A DNA stretch of 64,000 nt, taken from contig NZ_QRAO01000001.1 of NCBI RefSeq assembly GCF_003353425.1, positions 930,001-994,000 of the forward strand, read 5' to 3'. The notes beneath the pieces were generated by a model. That model made no database searches and was not told where the DNA came from. It worked only from the letters and a program-made list of their open reading frames with translations. This document shows positions 1 to 7,872 of this stretch, one piece after another; the stretch's first letter is position 1; each line of letters opens with the position of its first letter. The translations under genes and the position numbers were made by a program. The stretch is from Marinirhabdus gelatinilytica. Its GTDB lineage: Bacteria; Bacteroidota; Bacteroidia; Flavobacteriales; Flavobacteriaceae.

Positions 1-1806
1 CTCGATTTTATAAGTTTGGTCCTCGCTTACTTCAAAAAGGAAGCTATATAGACCATCACCGACATATTCGGACATTACGTGCAAAAAGCTCGTGACATTG
101 AAATAGTCGGGATGGATTTTTAAGGTGTCCAGAAGGTCTTTCTGATTCCTTTCTATAAAACTGTAAAAACCGTCTAACGAGTGATTTTCTGAAGTGCTTT
201 CGTAGTAATGGCGCAGTATCTTTTTAACCGATACCGATTGTGCTTTAGTCACTTTTAAATCTGAAGCAAACAGCTCAAACAAAAAAACGGATAGGTCTTC
301 CAGTCGCTCAGGTGTCAGGTCATTTGTATCACTTATGTAAAAAGGGTTGATGCCTAAGTTCTTTCCGCTTTCGTAGCGAAGCACCGTGTATTTTTCGGGA
401 TAGAGTTTGGCAAACTTGGTGTATGAGCCACCCAAATCAATGATGACCAAGCGAACACCACTTTCAAAATATTGGCGCAGTATGTTGTTTGCCAAAAAGG
501 ATTTCCCTTCGCCTGTTGGTGCAAAAATGGCAAAGTTTCTTGCCTTAATTCTTTTCTTCTTTTCATCCCAAACATCTTTCAGAACAGGAATGTTATGCTC
601 GCGGTCATTAAAGATAATTCCGGTGTTATCACTTTTGTAATTGGTGTTATTGATGAACAGGCAAAGCGCGTGTTTTAAATCGGTTACGTATAAATCATTG
701 TTTGAGAAATTGGAAGAGAAACAGCAGTAACTATTAAGGATGTAATTCTTGCGTTCTTCGCCTCTCGGATAGTATGGTATGATATCCAGTTCTTTAAATT
801 CAGTCTTTATTTTTGAAGTTATTTTATCGAGCTCTTTGGCTTCTTTTGCCCAGTACACGATATTGAGATGACCACGAATAATTCGGGCATTGTCATCAGC
901 ATTGATTTGGTCAAGGATGTGCTGAATTTTGCCAAGAACCACTTTATTCTGCGAACCGAAGTTGGAACTTTTGTTGAGTTCCTCAATCTTATTATCGAGC
1001 AGTTTACGCCACTTTTGTTTGTCATCTAAATAAAGGATTTGATTGACAATGTGATTCTCATTAAGCGTAAGCCCTAAGCCATCAATAAACCCTTGATGAA
1101 ACACAAAATCGTCAGAAGTGAATTTCTCATTGGTTTTGCTACTTTGTACACTTTCGCCAAAGCACAGTTCGCTGTTGATGGCCAGGGCATCAAAATGGTT
1201 TTCGCCAATATTGACGCTTTTTTTGTCCAGTAAAATGTCAGTATCATAACCTTCATTAAAGCCATTGAAGTAGGCACTTGTTAGTTGTTGTATTTCTTCC
1301 GCTTTAAGCGAAATAAAATCCATCTTTCGGCTATTATTGATGAAAGAAACGGAATCGCTTACCGAGTTGGCGAAGCTATTGATATTATCATCCAGTTCCT
1401 GTACGATTCCCTTTGAAACCTTTCGGAACGGATTGACATATTTAGGATTGTTTAGAGCCTTATTTTTGGTCAAGATGAAGAACAAATAACAGCTATGTTC
1501 GATATGTTCACGACCTTTAAAATGCTCGTGGGTAGCCTTTTCCAAAAAGGTTGAATTCGGAAGTTGTTCTGAAGTATATGATTTCTTGAGGTAGATATCC
1601 TGCTTGTGAACCACAGTACCAACAGGCAATGACTTCAACGCCTGAAACCAAGCACCGTGTATATCCTCAAAATCCTTTTCAGATAAGGAATAGATTTCTG
1701 GTAGATTTCCTCTGTAGCACAGAATAACATTGCCATTATTGGCAAATACGATATTGTTCTGAATATCTACGATGGGTTGATATGCCGAAAGGTTAATCTT
1801 GTTCAT
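1..1806 (-). CDS. traG: TraG-type conjugation ATPase (partial, C-terminus outside window)
   Basis: The reading frame is open from an ATG at 1806 to the window edge, giving 602 residues with no stop, so the C-terminal part is missing. The visible part has the N-terminal region typical of Bacteroidota TraG/VirB4-like proteins and a Walker A motif (APTGEGKSFL) at about residues 460-470, followed by a hydrophobic strand ending in IIDLGGSY. Family knowledge: TraG is the VirB4-type ATPase that powers the conjugative type IV secretion channel at the inner membrane. It lies directly downstream of traF and traE and overlaps traF by 14 bases, which is the CTnDOT gene order. Confidence in the family is high. 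Confidence 0.9.
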   Translation of the reverse strand, partial: MNKINLSAYQPIVDIQNNIVFANNGNVILCYRGNLPEIYSLSEKDFEDIHGAWFQALKSLPVGTVVHKQDIYLKKSYTSEQLPNSTFLEKATHEHFKGREHIEHSCYLFFILTKNKALNNPKYVNPFRKVSKGIVQELDDNINSFANSVSDSVSFINNSRKMDFISLKAEEIQQLTSAYFNGFNEGYDTDILLDKKSVNIGENHFDALAINSELCFGESVQSSKTNEKFTSDDFVFHQGFIDGLGLTLNENHIVNQILYLDDKQKWRKLLDNKIEELNKSSNFGSQNKVVLGKIQHILDQINADDNARIIRGHLNIVYWAKEAKELDKITSKIKTEFKELDIIPYYPRGEERKNYILNSYCCFSSNFSNNDLYVTDLKHALCLFINNTNYKSDNTGIIFNDREHNIPVLKDVWDEKKKRIKARNFAIFAPTGEGKSFLANNILRQYFESGVRLVIIDLGGSYTKFAKLYPEKYTVLRYESGKNLGINPFYISDTNDLTPERLEDLSVFLFELFASDLKVTKAQSVSVKKILRHYYESTSENHSLDGFYSFIERNQKDLLDTLKIHPDYFNVTSFLHVMSEYVGDGLYSFLFEVSEDQTYKIE

Positions 1807-2077
1807 AATCGAAGCCAGAGTTTCTTTTGTTACTAATGATTTGCGGAAATGCCTTTGCCATTTGGAATAGCTGCGGATTGTGGGCTATTCTTGTCAGCGC
1901 CACATATAGGGAAGCATTGAACACCAATACACCTATTATTATCCCAAAGCTGAATGAGAATATGATGATGAGCAAAGAAGCCAAAATAGAAACCATCATC
2001 AAGGCAAACAGGGAAATGGGCAATCCAAAAATGACCGCCCTTTTCCTGATATTTTTATAGACCTCGAAGCGTTTCAT
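1793..2077 (-). CDS. traF: TraF-like conjugation protein (DUF4133)
   Basis: A 94-residue protein with two adjacent hydrophobic segments in the middle (about residues 18-60) and a hydrophilic C-terminus, as in DUF4133/TraF of CTnDOT-type elements. It sits between traE and traG with overlaps at the traG junction, so the three are almost certainly co-transcribed. I chose the ATG at 2077 because the protein then begins with the short basic stretch (MKRFEVYKN) usual for the family; an ATG at 2086 would add three residues and overlap traE. Probable inner-membrane part of the mating channel. Confidence 0.85.
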   Translation of the reverse strand: MKRFEVYKNIRKRAVIFGLPISLFALMMVSILASLLIIIFSFSFGIIIGVLVFNASLYVALTRIAHNPQLFQMAKAFPQIISNKRNSGFDYEQD

Positions 2078-2078
2078 C

Positions 2079-2366
2079 TTAAACAACGATTCCTATTAAG
2101 TATGTGAAGATGCCTACAACTGCGCCAGCAATTAAAACAAATACAAGTACTCTGGTAATCCCTTTTTTAAGGTCAGCATTTTCGCCAAAGAAATGTCCTG
2201 CATTAAATAGGAAGCCTACCAAGAAGATGACACCCAATAAAATGGGAAAAATGGTTCTGATGGTATCGCCTACATCGTTAACTGAATCTTCAATACCACC
2301 AATTTGAGCAAAAAGCGAAGTGGATAAAAGCGAAAGAATAAATGCTAAATAGTGTGATTTTTTCAT
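2079..2366 (-). CDS. traE: TraE-like conjugation protein (DUF4134)
   Basis: A 95-residue protein with a signal-like N-terminus (MKKSHYLAFILSLLSTSLFA) and two further hydrophobic segments. That matches DUF4134/TraE, a small pilin-like or channel component of Bacteroidota conjugative elements. It is the first gene of the visible traEFG run, which continues leftwards out of the window. The amidase gene is divergent, so 2367-2555 should hold promoters for both directions. Confidence 0.87.
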   Translation of the reverse strand: MKKSHYLAFILSLLSTSLFAQIGGIEDSVNDVGDTIRTIFPILLGVIFLVGFLFNAGHFFGENADLKKGITRVLVFVLIAGAVVGIFTYLIGIVV

Positions 2367-2555
2367 AACGGAACAGTTTAAATTTTTGGTTCATTTTCGT
2401 TATTGGAAATTTACATATATTTGAATATAAATAACTGAAAATCAAATATTTGTGAATAAAATATTATTTGATATTGTTTGAATTTCGTTGCTGTTATTTG
2501 GCATCAAATCCTATGGATTTTTGAAGTGAAGTTGTTGATAACCCGAAAATTGAAA

Positions 2556-3194
2556 ATGAAAAATCTGCTCAAAAACGTCAGTTTTGTGATTTTACTTTTG
2601 AAAATGTGTTTCATTTTTGGACAAGAATCGACTGCTCAAAAACGAATAATAATTGACGTTGGACACGGCGGAAAAGATTCTGGTGCAATTGGCATAAATG
2701 GCATCCAAGAAAAGGATGTGGTTTTGTCAATTGCAAATGCCATTTCAAGGTTAAATAACAAATTGGAAAAACCACTCGACATTTATTTAACCAGGTATAG
2801 TGATACGCTTATTTCTTTATCTGACAGAACCAAGCTGGCCAAAGCCTTGAATGCTGATTTGTTTGTTTCGTTGCATTGCAATCATTCTGATAATCCAAAT
2901 GCGAGAGGTGTTGAAGTTTTTGTAGCCGATAAATCATCCACATATAAAGACGATTCTACGTGGTTCGCTTTTCAAGTACAAGCTGCGCTTAATAAAGAAT
3001 TGGGTTTTGAGAGTAGAGGTGTGAAGTTTGCCAATTTTCAGGTGTTAAAGGAAACAACAAACCATTTTCCATCTGTATTGGTAGAACTTGGATTTTTGAG
3101 TAATAATGATGAAGTAAACTATCTCGCCAATGATATTAACATAACGATGTTAGTATGGACTTTGTTTAAGTTTTTAACACAAATAGGCATATGA
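2556..3194 (+). CDS. N-acetylmuramoyl-L-alanine amidase (Amidase_3)
   Basis: The protein has a hydrophobic signal segment ending near a FGQ site, then the Amidase_3 core. The zinc-binding His and Glu motifs are visible in IDVGHGGKDSGA and the following QEKDVVL, a second His in FVSLHCNHSD, and the late catalytic Glu in SVLVELGFLSN. It hydrolyses the amide bond between muramic acid and the stem peptide in the periplasm. The frame is open back to 2478, but the ATG at 2556 starts a clean signal peptide and is preferred. Being divergent from traE on the ICE, it may help locally open the wall for conjugation; that role is inference. Confidence 0.88.
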   Translation: MKNLLKNVSFVILLLKMCFIFGQESTAQKRIIIDVGHGGKDSGAIGINGIQEKDVVLSIANAISRLNNKLEKPLDIYLTRYSDTLISLSDRTKLAKALNADLFVSLHCNHSDNPNARGVEVFVADKSSTYKDDSTWFAFQVQAALNKELGFESRGVKFANFQVLKETTNHFPSVLVELGFLSNNDEVNYLANDINITMLVWTLFKFLTQIGI

Positions 3195-3377
3195 AAGAGA
3201 TGTATACAGAAATTTTAAGAAATTTAAAAAGTACTATCGTTTTGTTTTTTAAAGAGATAAAATTAATTATAAAATCTTTGATGAAAAGAAACAGGTAGAA
3301 TGCTATTTTAGAGTATTAAATTATTCCAGTACTAATTTAAAAAGATCTCTAATATCAGAAATAGATATTTATATTTT

Positions 3378-3385
3378 TAACTTTG
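3378..3385 (+). promoter_or_regulatory. Candidate -7 box for the sspA-like gene
   Basis: TAACTTTG matches the Bacteroidota sigma-A -7 consensus TAnnTTTG and lies 20 bases before the GTG start at 3405, which would give a very short leader. I see no convincing -33 TTG element at the expected spacing, so this is only a candidate. Confidence 0.4.
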
Positions 3386-3404
3386 CATTTATTAAAAGGG
3401 AAGA

Positions 3405-4535
3405 GTGAAAAAAGAACCAATTTATTTTGATTATGCGTCAACCACACCCGTAAAACAAGAAGTTTACGAGGCAATGTCCCCATACTTTCTTGATCATTAT
3501 GGAAATGCATCTAGCAGTACTCACAGACACGGGTCAATAGCTTCTAACGCGATTGATAAAGCAAGAAATCAAATTTCTAAACTTGTAAACTGTAAAGAAA
3601 ATGAGGTATTTTTTACTAGTGGTTCAACTGAAGCTATCAAGCTGGCCATAAGTCAAGTTTTCTACAACAGTTTAGATAAAGGAAACCACATAATTACATC
3701 AAAGGCAGAGCACAAAGCCGTTTTGGATACGTGCAAGGATTTGGAAAAAATCGGTGCTCAAGTAACCTATCTTGATGTAGATGACAACGGAAAAATAGAT
3801 ATAAATTTACTGCAACACAGTTTTGTTGAAGACACAATACTTGTGGCCTTAATGCACGTTAACAATGAAACCGGTGTGATTGCCGATATTGATGATATTG
3901 GTGCTATTTGCAAGAAGAAGAATGTTCTGTTTTTTACGGATGCAACTCAATCTTATGGAAAACTTCCGCTGAATTTCCAAGAGGAAAACATAGATTTATT
4001 ATGCTTTAATGCCCATAAAATTTATGGGCCTAAAGGTATCGGTGGGTTATTGGTTAAAACAACAGCCAAAACAAAATCGAATGTATTGGTTAAGCAACTA
4101 ATTGAATCGGTCAATTTAGGAACTTTAAATGTCCCAGGAATTGTTGGTTTAGGAAAGGCAAGTGAATTAGCAATGTTCGAGATGGATGCAGATTATAAAA
4201 AAATTCTAAACCTAAATACTCATTTACAACAAGAATTGCATCAATCTGAATTAGGGACAATTAATGCAATTTCAGTTAATAGAAGCCCATACATTATTAA
4301 TGTTCAACTTTTAAATCAGGACGCCGAATCATTTATCTTAAAGAACAAAAATTCAGTCTCGGTGTCGATGGGTTCTGCCTGTAACTCTAGATTAATAGAA
4401 CAATCTCACGTTCTTAAAAGTATGGACTTGAGTAAGGACAAGGCAGCTAGTAGCATCAGGATAAGCTTTGGAAGTCTCTCAACTCAGTCACAATTAGATA
4501 TCTTGGTCAATGCTATTAAAAACGGGAATAGTTAG
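3405..4535 (+). CDS. sspA: Cysteine desulfurase, SspA/DndA-like
   Basis: A class V aminotransferase-fold, PLP-dependent cysteine desulfurase of 376 residues. The PLP-binding His is in AEHKA (about residue 103), the cofactor Asp in FTDATQ (D179), and the Schiff-base lysine in FNAHKIYGPKG (K205). The persulfide-forming Cys is in GSACNSR (C326). It mobilises sulfur from cysteine. Start is GTG. Isolated sequence could equally be an IscS/NifS paralogue, but it lies beside a PP-loop sulfurtransferase, a DUF4007 protein and a P-loop ATPase, the partners of SspA in phosphorothioation. It runs convergently to the rest of the island and its end overlaps the GIY-YIG gene by 20 bases. Confidence 0.85.
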   Translation: MKKEPIYFDYASTTPVKQEVYEAMSPYFLDHYGNASSSTHRHGSIASNAIDKARNQISKLVNCKENEVFFTSGSTEAIKLAISQVFYNSLDKGNHIITSKAEHKAVLDTCKDLEKIGAQVTYLDVDDNGKIDINLLQHSFVEDTILVALMHVNNETGVIADIDDIGAICKKKNVLFFTDATQSYGKLPLNFQEENIDLLCFNAHKIYGPKGIGGLLVKTTAKTKSNVLVKQLIESVNLGTLNVPGIVGLGKASELAMFEMDADYKKILNLNTHLQQELHQSELGTINAISVNRSPYIINVQLLNQDAESFILKNKNSVSVSMGSACNSRLIEQSHVLKSMDLSKDKAASSIRISFGSLSTQSQLDILVNAIKNGNS

Positions 4536-4980
4536 CCTCAAAAGAATTTACAATAGATGCAGCTAACTTTTTAATTCTTGAATTTCCAGTTCTTGGACTC
4601 AATCTTACCCAAGAAATAACATCAAAAGTAGGATTGAGTTTTCCGCGCAATAATATAAGTTCTTTCTGCACAAGGTATTCTACTGCCTCTCTATAGGATT
4701 TTTCAACTGAGGTAAATTCTCTTGTTTTTGGTAAAGGAAATGATAAGAGAAGGATGTCATCAACATCATTGACCTCATACCCTCGTGTTTCAACAAATCG
4801 TTTTCGTAAGGTTCCCTTTCTGTTAAAATGGGCACCAGCTCTGCCTATTGTGCCCGTATAGCTATTAGTCATCCCTACATAAACGATTTTATGTTTTTTG
4901 GAAAGCCAAATATAGATATAGGCTTGGTCGGCACCGTTGAATGCACCGAAGATACTAGTCTCAAGCATACTTTTCGTCAC
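4516..4980 (-). CDS. GIY-YIG nuclease-like protein in the phosphorothioation island
   Basis: A 154-residue protein with a GIY-YIG-like pattern: YIY at residues 21-23, VYVG at 33-36, an Arg in GRAGAHF (R47) and Glu candidates around residues 101-107 in REAVEYLVQKEL. Proteins of this fold cut DNA with a single-metal mechanism. The start overlaps the end of the preceding GHKL gene by 20 bases, so the two are likely translationally coupled. The 3' end overlaps the convergent sspA-like gene. I infer that it is the nuclease of the restriction arm. The catalytic Glu is not certain by eye, so a non-cutting DNA-binding role is possible. Confidence 0.65.
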   Translation of the reverse strand: MTKSMLETSIFGAFNGADQAYIYIWLSKKHKIVYVGMTNSYTGTIGRAGAHFNRKGTLRKRFVETRGYEVNDVDDILLLSFPLPKTREFTSVEKSYREAVEYLVQKELILLRGKLNPTFDVISWVRLSPRTGNSRIKKLAASIVNSFEANYSRF

Positions 4981-6730
4981 TGTAATTTGGTGGCAAATCG
5001 TTCTCTAGTTTTCTACACATATTGGCAAGAAATTCTGATACTATCCTTCTGGACTCTCGCAAAATAACTTTAAGGTCGTCATACTCATATTTTCCAATAT
5101 TTTTGTATGCATATAGTTCAGAATCGGCAAACTGAAGCATCATTAAATCAAATAGAATCTGTAAATCTCTGTTCTCTGCATTATCCTCATAGATTAATCT
5201 TGCAAACCGGTGAATTTTATTAATCCTTACACAATTACCTAAATCGGTATCATAGTAAGGTTCCCAAAGCAGATTGTCTTCAACAGAAGATACCCTGAAT
5301 ATTTTAGTGAGGTTAGCGTTCTTTTCGCCTTTAATGGCCTCTTCCTTTTCGTCTTCTGTATAGTCATCGTCAACAGTATCGTCCACTTCTTCACCCTTAT
5401 CCTCTTTCATCATTTTAATTATCCACTTGATTTTTGAGGTCATATCATCGGTTATCGCCTTTAATCGTTCTAAGGCTATTTCCTCATCAGGTAGGTCATC
5501 ACCTGGCAGAATCTCTATCTGCTCGAATTCATCTAAGAGCTTATTTGCGATTTCATTAGGTGCTTTATTTATAATGTCACGACTAATCTTTCCGGCATTT
5601 TTCCAAGCTGCTTTGCTTTTGCTTTTGGCTTCTTTGGTAAAATCGCTTATGTTTCTAAATGCCTCTTCAGAAAGAGTCAGCGAAGATTTTTTTACATCAA
5701 TATTGAAGAAATCATCCGCCTCGTCATTGATCAGTATCCTTCCCCTAAAAGCATAAAAATCTTGGTCGTACGGGATGATGCCTTGTAGGTTAGAAGCCCA
5801 GGATATGAGCCTTTTATTTCTGTACACATAAAAACCGTAATTACCAGCCTCAATTAAATATCTTTCGCGTACTTCCTTGTCTCTTGATTCGCCTATATTT
5901 TTAATTCTATAGATAGGTGGATAGGGAAGTTGGGTAATTTCAATAGTTACATTTATTTTCAGTTCATCATCAAGAGTAAGCTCTTTTGGTTTTTCTATCC
6001 AACGTACTTCAGTTCCATCCCATTCATTTTCGTTCAAGTTTCCATTCTCGTTGGCTTCAGATACAAACAATGGGTCAATGGCATCAATCTTTTTATCACC
6101 AATGGTGATATTCACACCGCTTTCAGAAAGGAAATAGAAATAGATGACACCTACTTTGGTTTTTAATTCCTTAATGGTATTTCTAACACTTGGATGGTTG
6201 TTTAATCGAATGGCAGAAATAATGATGATGGTACCCTTGCCATCTTTTAGATAGGTTTCAATCAGTTCAGATTCATTCTCTTCAATTTCAGTCTTTTCAG
6301 CAAAATATTCTTTTGCTTCCATTACTTTTGGTAGAGAGACTTCGTACTTATTAAATCCTGTACCATCTGAAGAAATCACCTTTAGAACATCACCTTGCGA
6401 GAATGACGCTGATTTTAGGCCCAATCCAAACTTCGACAGCGATTTGTCATCATAATGATCATCTGTTGAACCGAGTTTCAATGCCTCTTCGATTGCACCT
6501 TCATCCATACCATCGCCATCATCTATAATAATATATTCCTTGACATTATTCCTCTTGTTATCGGAAAAGTCTTCGCGTTCTTTTTTGATTAAGAGGTTTA
6601 TGTTGTTTGCATTAGCCCTTACAGAGTTGTCTATAATATCGCAAATGGCAGCAGAGGTTGTATAGCCAATTCTACTCAGTCCAAATAGAAGCCTACCGGC
6701 ATCTATGGATAAATCGATTTTATCACTCAT
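4961..6730 (-). CDS. GHKL-fold (HSP90/MORC-like) ATPase, defence-associated
   Basis: A 589-residue protein. The N-terminal ATP-binding Bergerat fold shows all boxes: N box AICDIIDNSVRAN (residues 28-40, with Asp31 in place of the common Glu), DDGDGM (70-75) and FGLGLKSA (101-108). The middle holds a transducer-like region, and residues about 430-460 are very acidic. Such ATPases dimerise on ATP and act as DNA clamps or remodelers (MORC, MutL, GyrB, HSP90). The ATG at 6730 was chosen over one at 6763 because it starts just past the sspD stop and leads straight into the domain. It is followed by, and overlaps, the GIY-YIG gene. Role as ATP-driven sensor for that nuclease is inference. Confidence 0.8.
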   Translation of the reverse strand: MSDKIDLSIDAGRLLFGLSRIGYTTSAAICDIIDNSVRANANNINLLIKKEREDFSDNKRNNVKEYIIIDDGDGMDEGAIEEALKLGSTDDHYDDKSLSKFGLGLKSASFSQGDVLKVISSDGTGFNKYEVSLPKVMEAKEYFAEKTEIEENESELIETYLKDGKGTIIIISAIRLNNHPSVRNTIKELKTKVGVIYFYFLSESGVNITIGDKKIDAIDPLFVSEANENGNLNENEWDGTEVRWIEKPKELTLDDELKINVTIEITQLPYPPIYRIKNIGESRDKEVRERYLIEAGNYGFYVYRNKRLISWASNLQGIIPYDQDFYAFRGRILINDEADDFFNIDVKKSSLTLSEEAFRNISDFTKEAKSKSKAAWKNAGKISRDIINKAPNEIANKLLDEFEQIEILPGDDLPDEEIALERLKAITDDMTSKIKWIIKMMKEDKGEEVDDTVDDDYTEDEKEEAIKGEKNANLTKIFRVSSVEDNLLWEPYYDTDLGNCVRINKIHRFARLIYEDNAENRDLQILFDLMMLQFADSELYAYKNIGKYEYDDLKVILRESRRIVSEFLANMCRKLENDLPPNYSDEKYA

Positions 6731-6741
6731 ATACTTATTTT

Positions 6742-7872
6742 TTAAATGAAGCAACTGGCACAACCAAGGCCTTCTGCTTCAATAATTTCATCTTTCCAGC
6801 TGTTAGTGTTCCTTTTACTTAGCTGCCTTTTCATTCTCGTGAAATGTTCTTTCTTGATTGCTTGAACACGTTCGGGTTTGGATAGTTCCTCTAATGTTTC
6901 AGTATCCATCCAATTGTAACCATCCTTTTCATACTCTTTGGCTTTATCGAATAGGGCAGGGTGGTTTTCAAGTAGCCAGACCCATTCTATTTTCTGTTGG
7001 TAAAAACAAAAAAAGCAACCAGACCTGCTACGTGAGTAAGTGCCGGTTTCTATTTTACCGTCAATTTCTACTTGGTATGATTTTTTTATGTAGTATGCGG
7101 GTATACCAACACCACTGTCATCGAGTATTTTGAAAATGTCATCCAATACTAAAACTTCATCATTCTCTATTAAAGGGAAATCGTCCAAAAGCGCTATGGG
7201 ATAATCAGTATTTTCTTTTAGATAATGAAAAACAACTTGATTGAATAATTTGACATCACTGTTTAGAAGGAATTCTAATTTTTGCCCTTGTCTAAAGTTT
7301 GGCGAAATAGCCTGGTTGACTCTCTTGAGTATATCTTCTTTTAAATGGTTTGGACTATGACTGTCGTAAAGTCTTGCAACTTTTGAAATATTCTTATTGG
7401 CTAGAACTTCTTTTATAACATCTTCACTCCAGATGTTTTTTCTGAACGGAAAAATAGATTGAACGTTGGTTTTTTTAGATATGTAACCCTCTCTGTTTTC
7501 ATCCCCTCGAATCCCTACATATGATATTGTGGGCTCATCACCTATGTATTTCTCAAAGGGTTCTAATTTTAGCTTTTTTGTGCACCATCTTGCAGTTGAT
7601 GAGGGAAGATATCCGCCATATTCGGCCAAGAAATGATCAAATGTAGTTTTGTAAGGGGTCTCTTTTTCTGGTTCAACAGCAAAAATTGTTTTAATGTCCT
7701 TGCCCAATTTACTGTTCAGGGCTTCCACAAGTTCATACGTTTCTTTTAACTCTTTACCTGTGTCACAAGAATAATACTCTACATCTAAATTGGGATATAG
7801 CTTCTTGAGATAAAGCGCTAAGGCAGCACTATCTTTTCCGCCTGAGATACCAAGTACGTGTTTAACTTTCAT
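6742..7872 (-). CDS. sspD: PP-loop sulfurtransferase (PAPS reductase family), SspD/DndC-like
   Basis: A 376-residue PAPS-reductase-like protein with the PP-loop SGGKDS at residues 10-15, which binds and adenylates, and a Cys (C97) in ARWCTKKL. A CFFC motif (C286, C289) and a C-terminal CASC motif (C371, C374) could serve an iron-sulfur cluster or sulfur relay, as in DndC. In phosphorothioation this protein activates the DNA phosphate and moves sulfur from SspA to the backbone. It overlaps the sspC-like gene by 11 bases. An assimilatory PAPS reductase is less likely, given the neighbours and the lack of other sulfate-assimilation genes nearby. Confidence 0.86.
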   Translation of the reverse strand: MKVKHVLGISGGKDSAALALYLKKLYPNLDVEYYSCDTGKELKETYELVEALNSKLGKDIKTIFAVEPEKETPYKTTFDHFLAEYGGYLPSSTARWCTKKLKLEPFEKYIGDEPTISYVGIRGDENREGYISKKTNVQSIFPFRKNIWSEDVIKEVLANKNISKVARLYDSHSPNHLKEDILKRVNQAISPNFRQGQKLEFLLNSDVKLFNQVVFHYLKENTDYPIALLDDFPLIENDEVLVLDDIFKILDDSGVGIPAYYIKKSYQVEIDGKIETGTYSRSRSGCFFCFYQQKIEWVWLLENHPALFDKAKEYEKDGYNWMDTETLEELSKPERVQAIKKEHFTRMKRQLSKRNTNSWKDEIIEAEGLGCASCFI

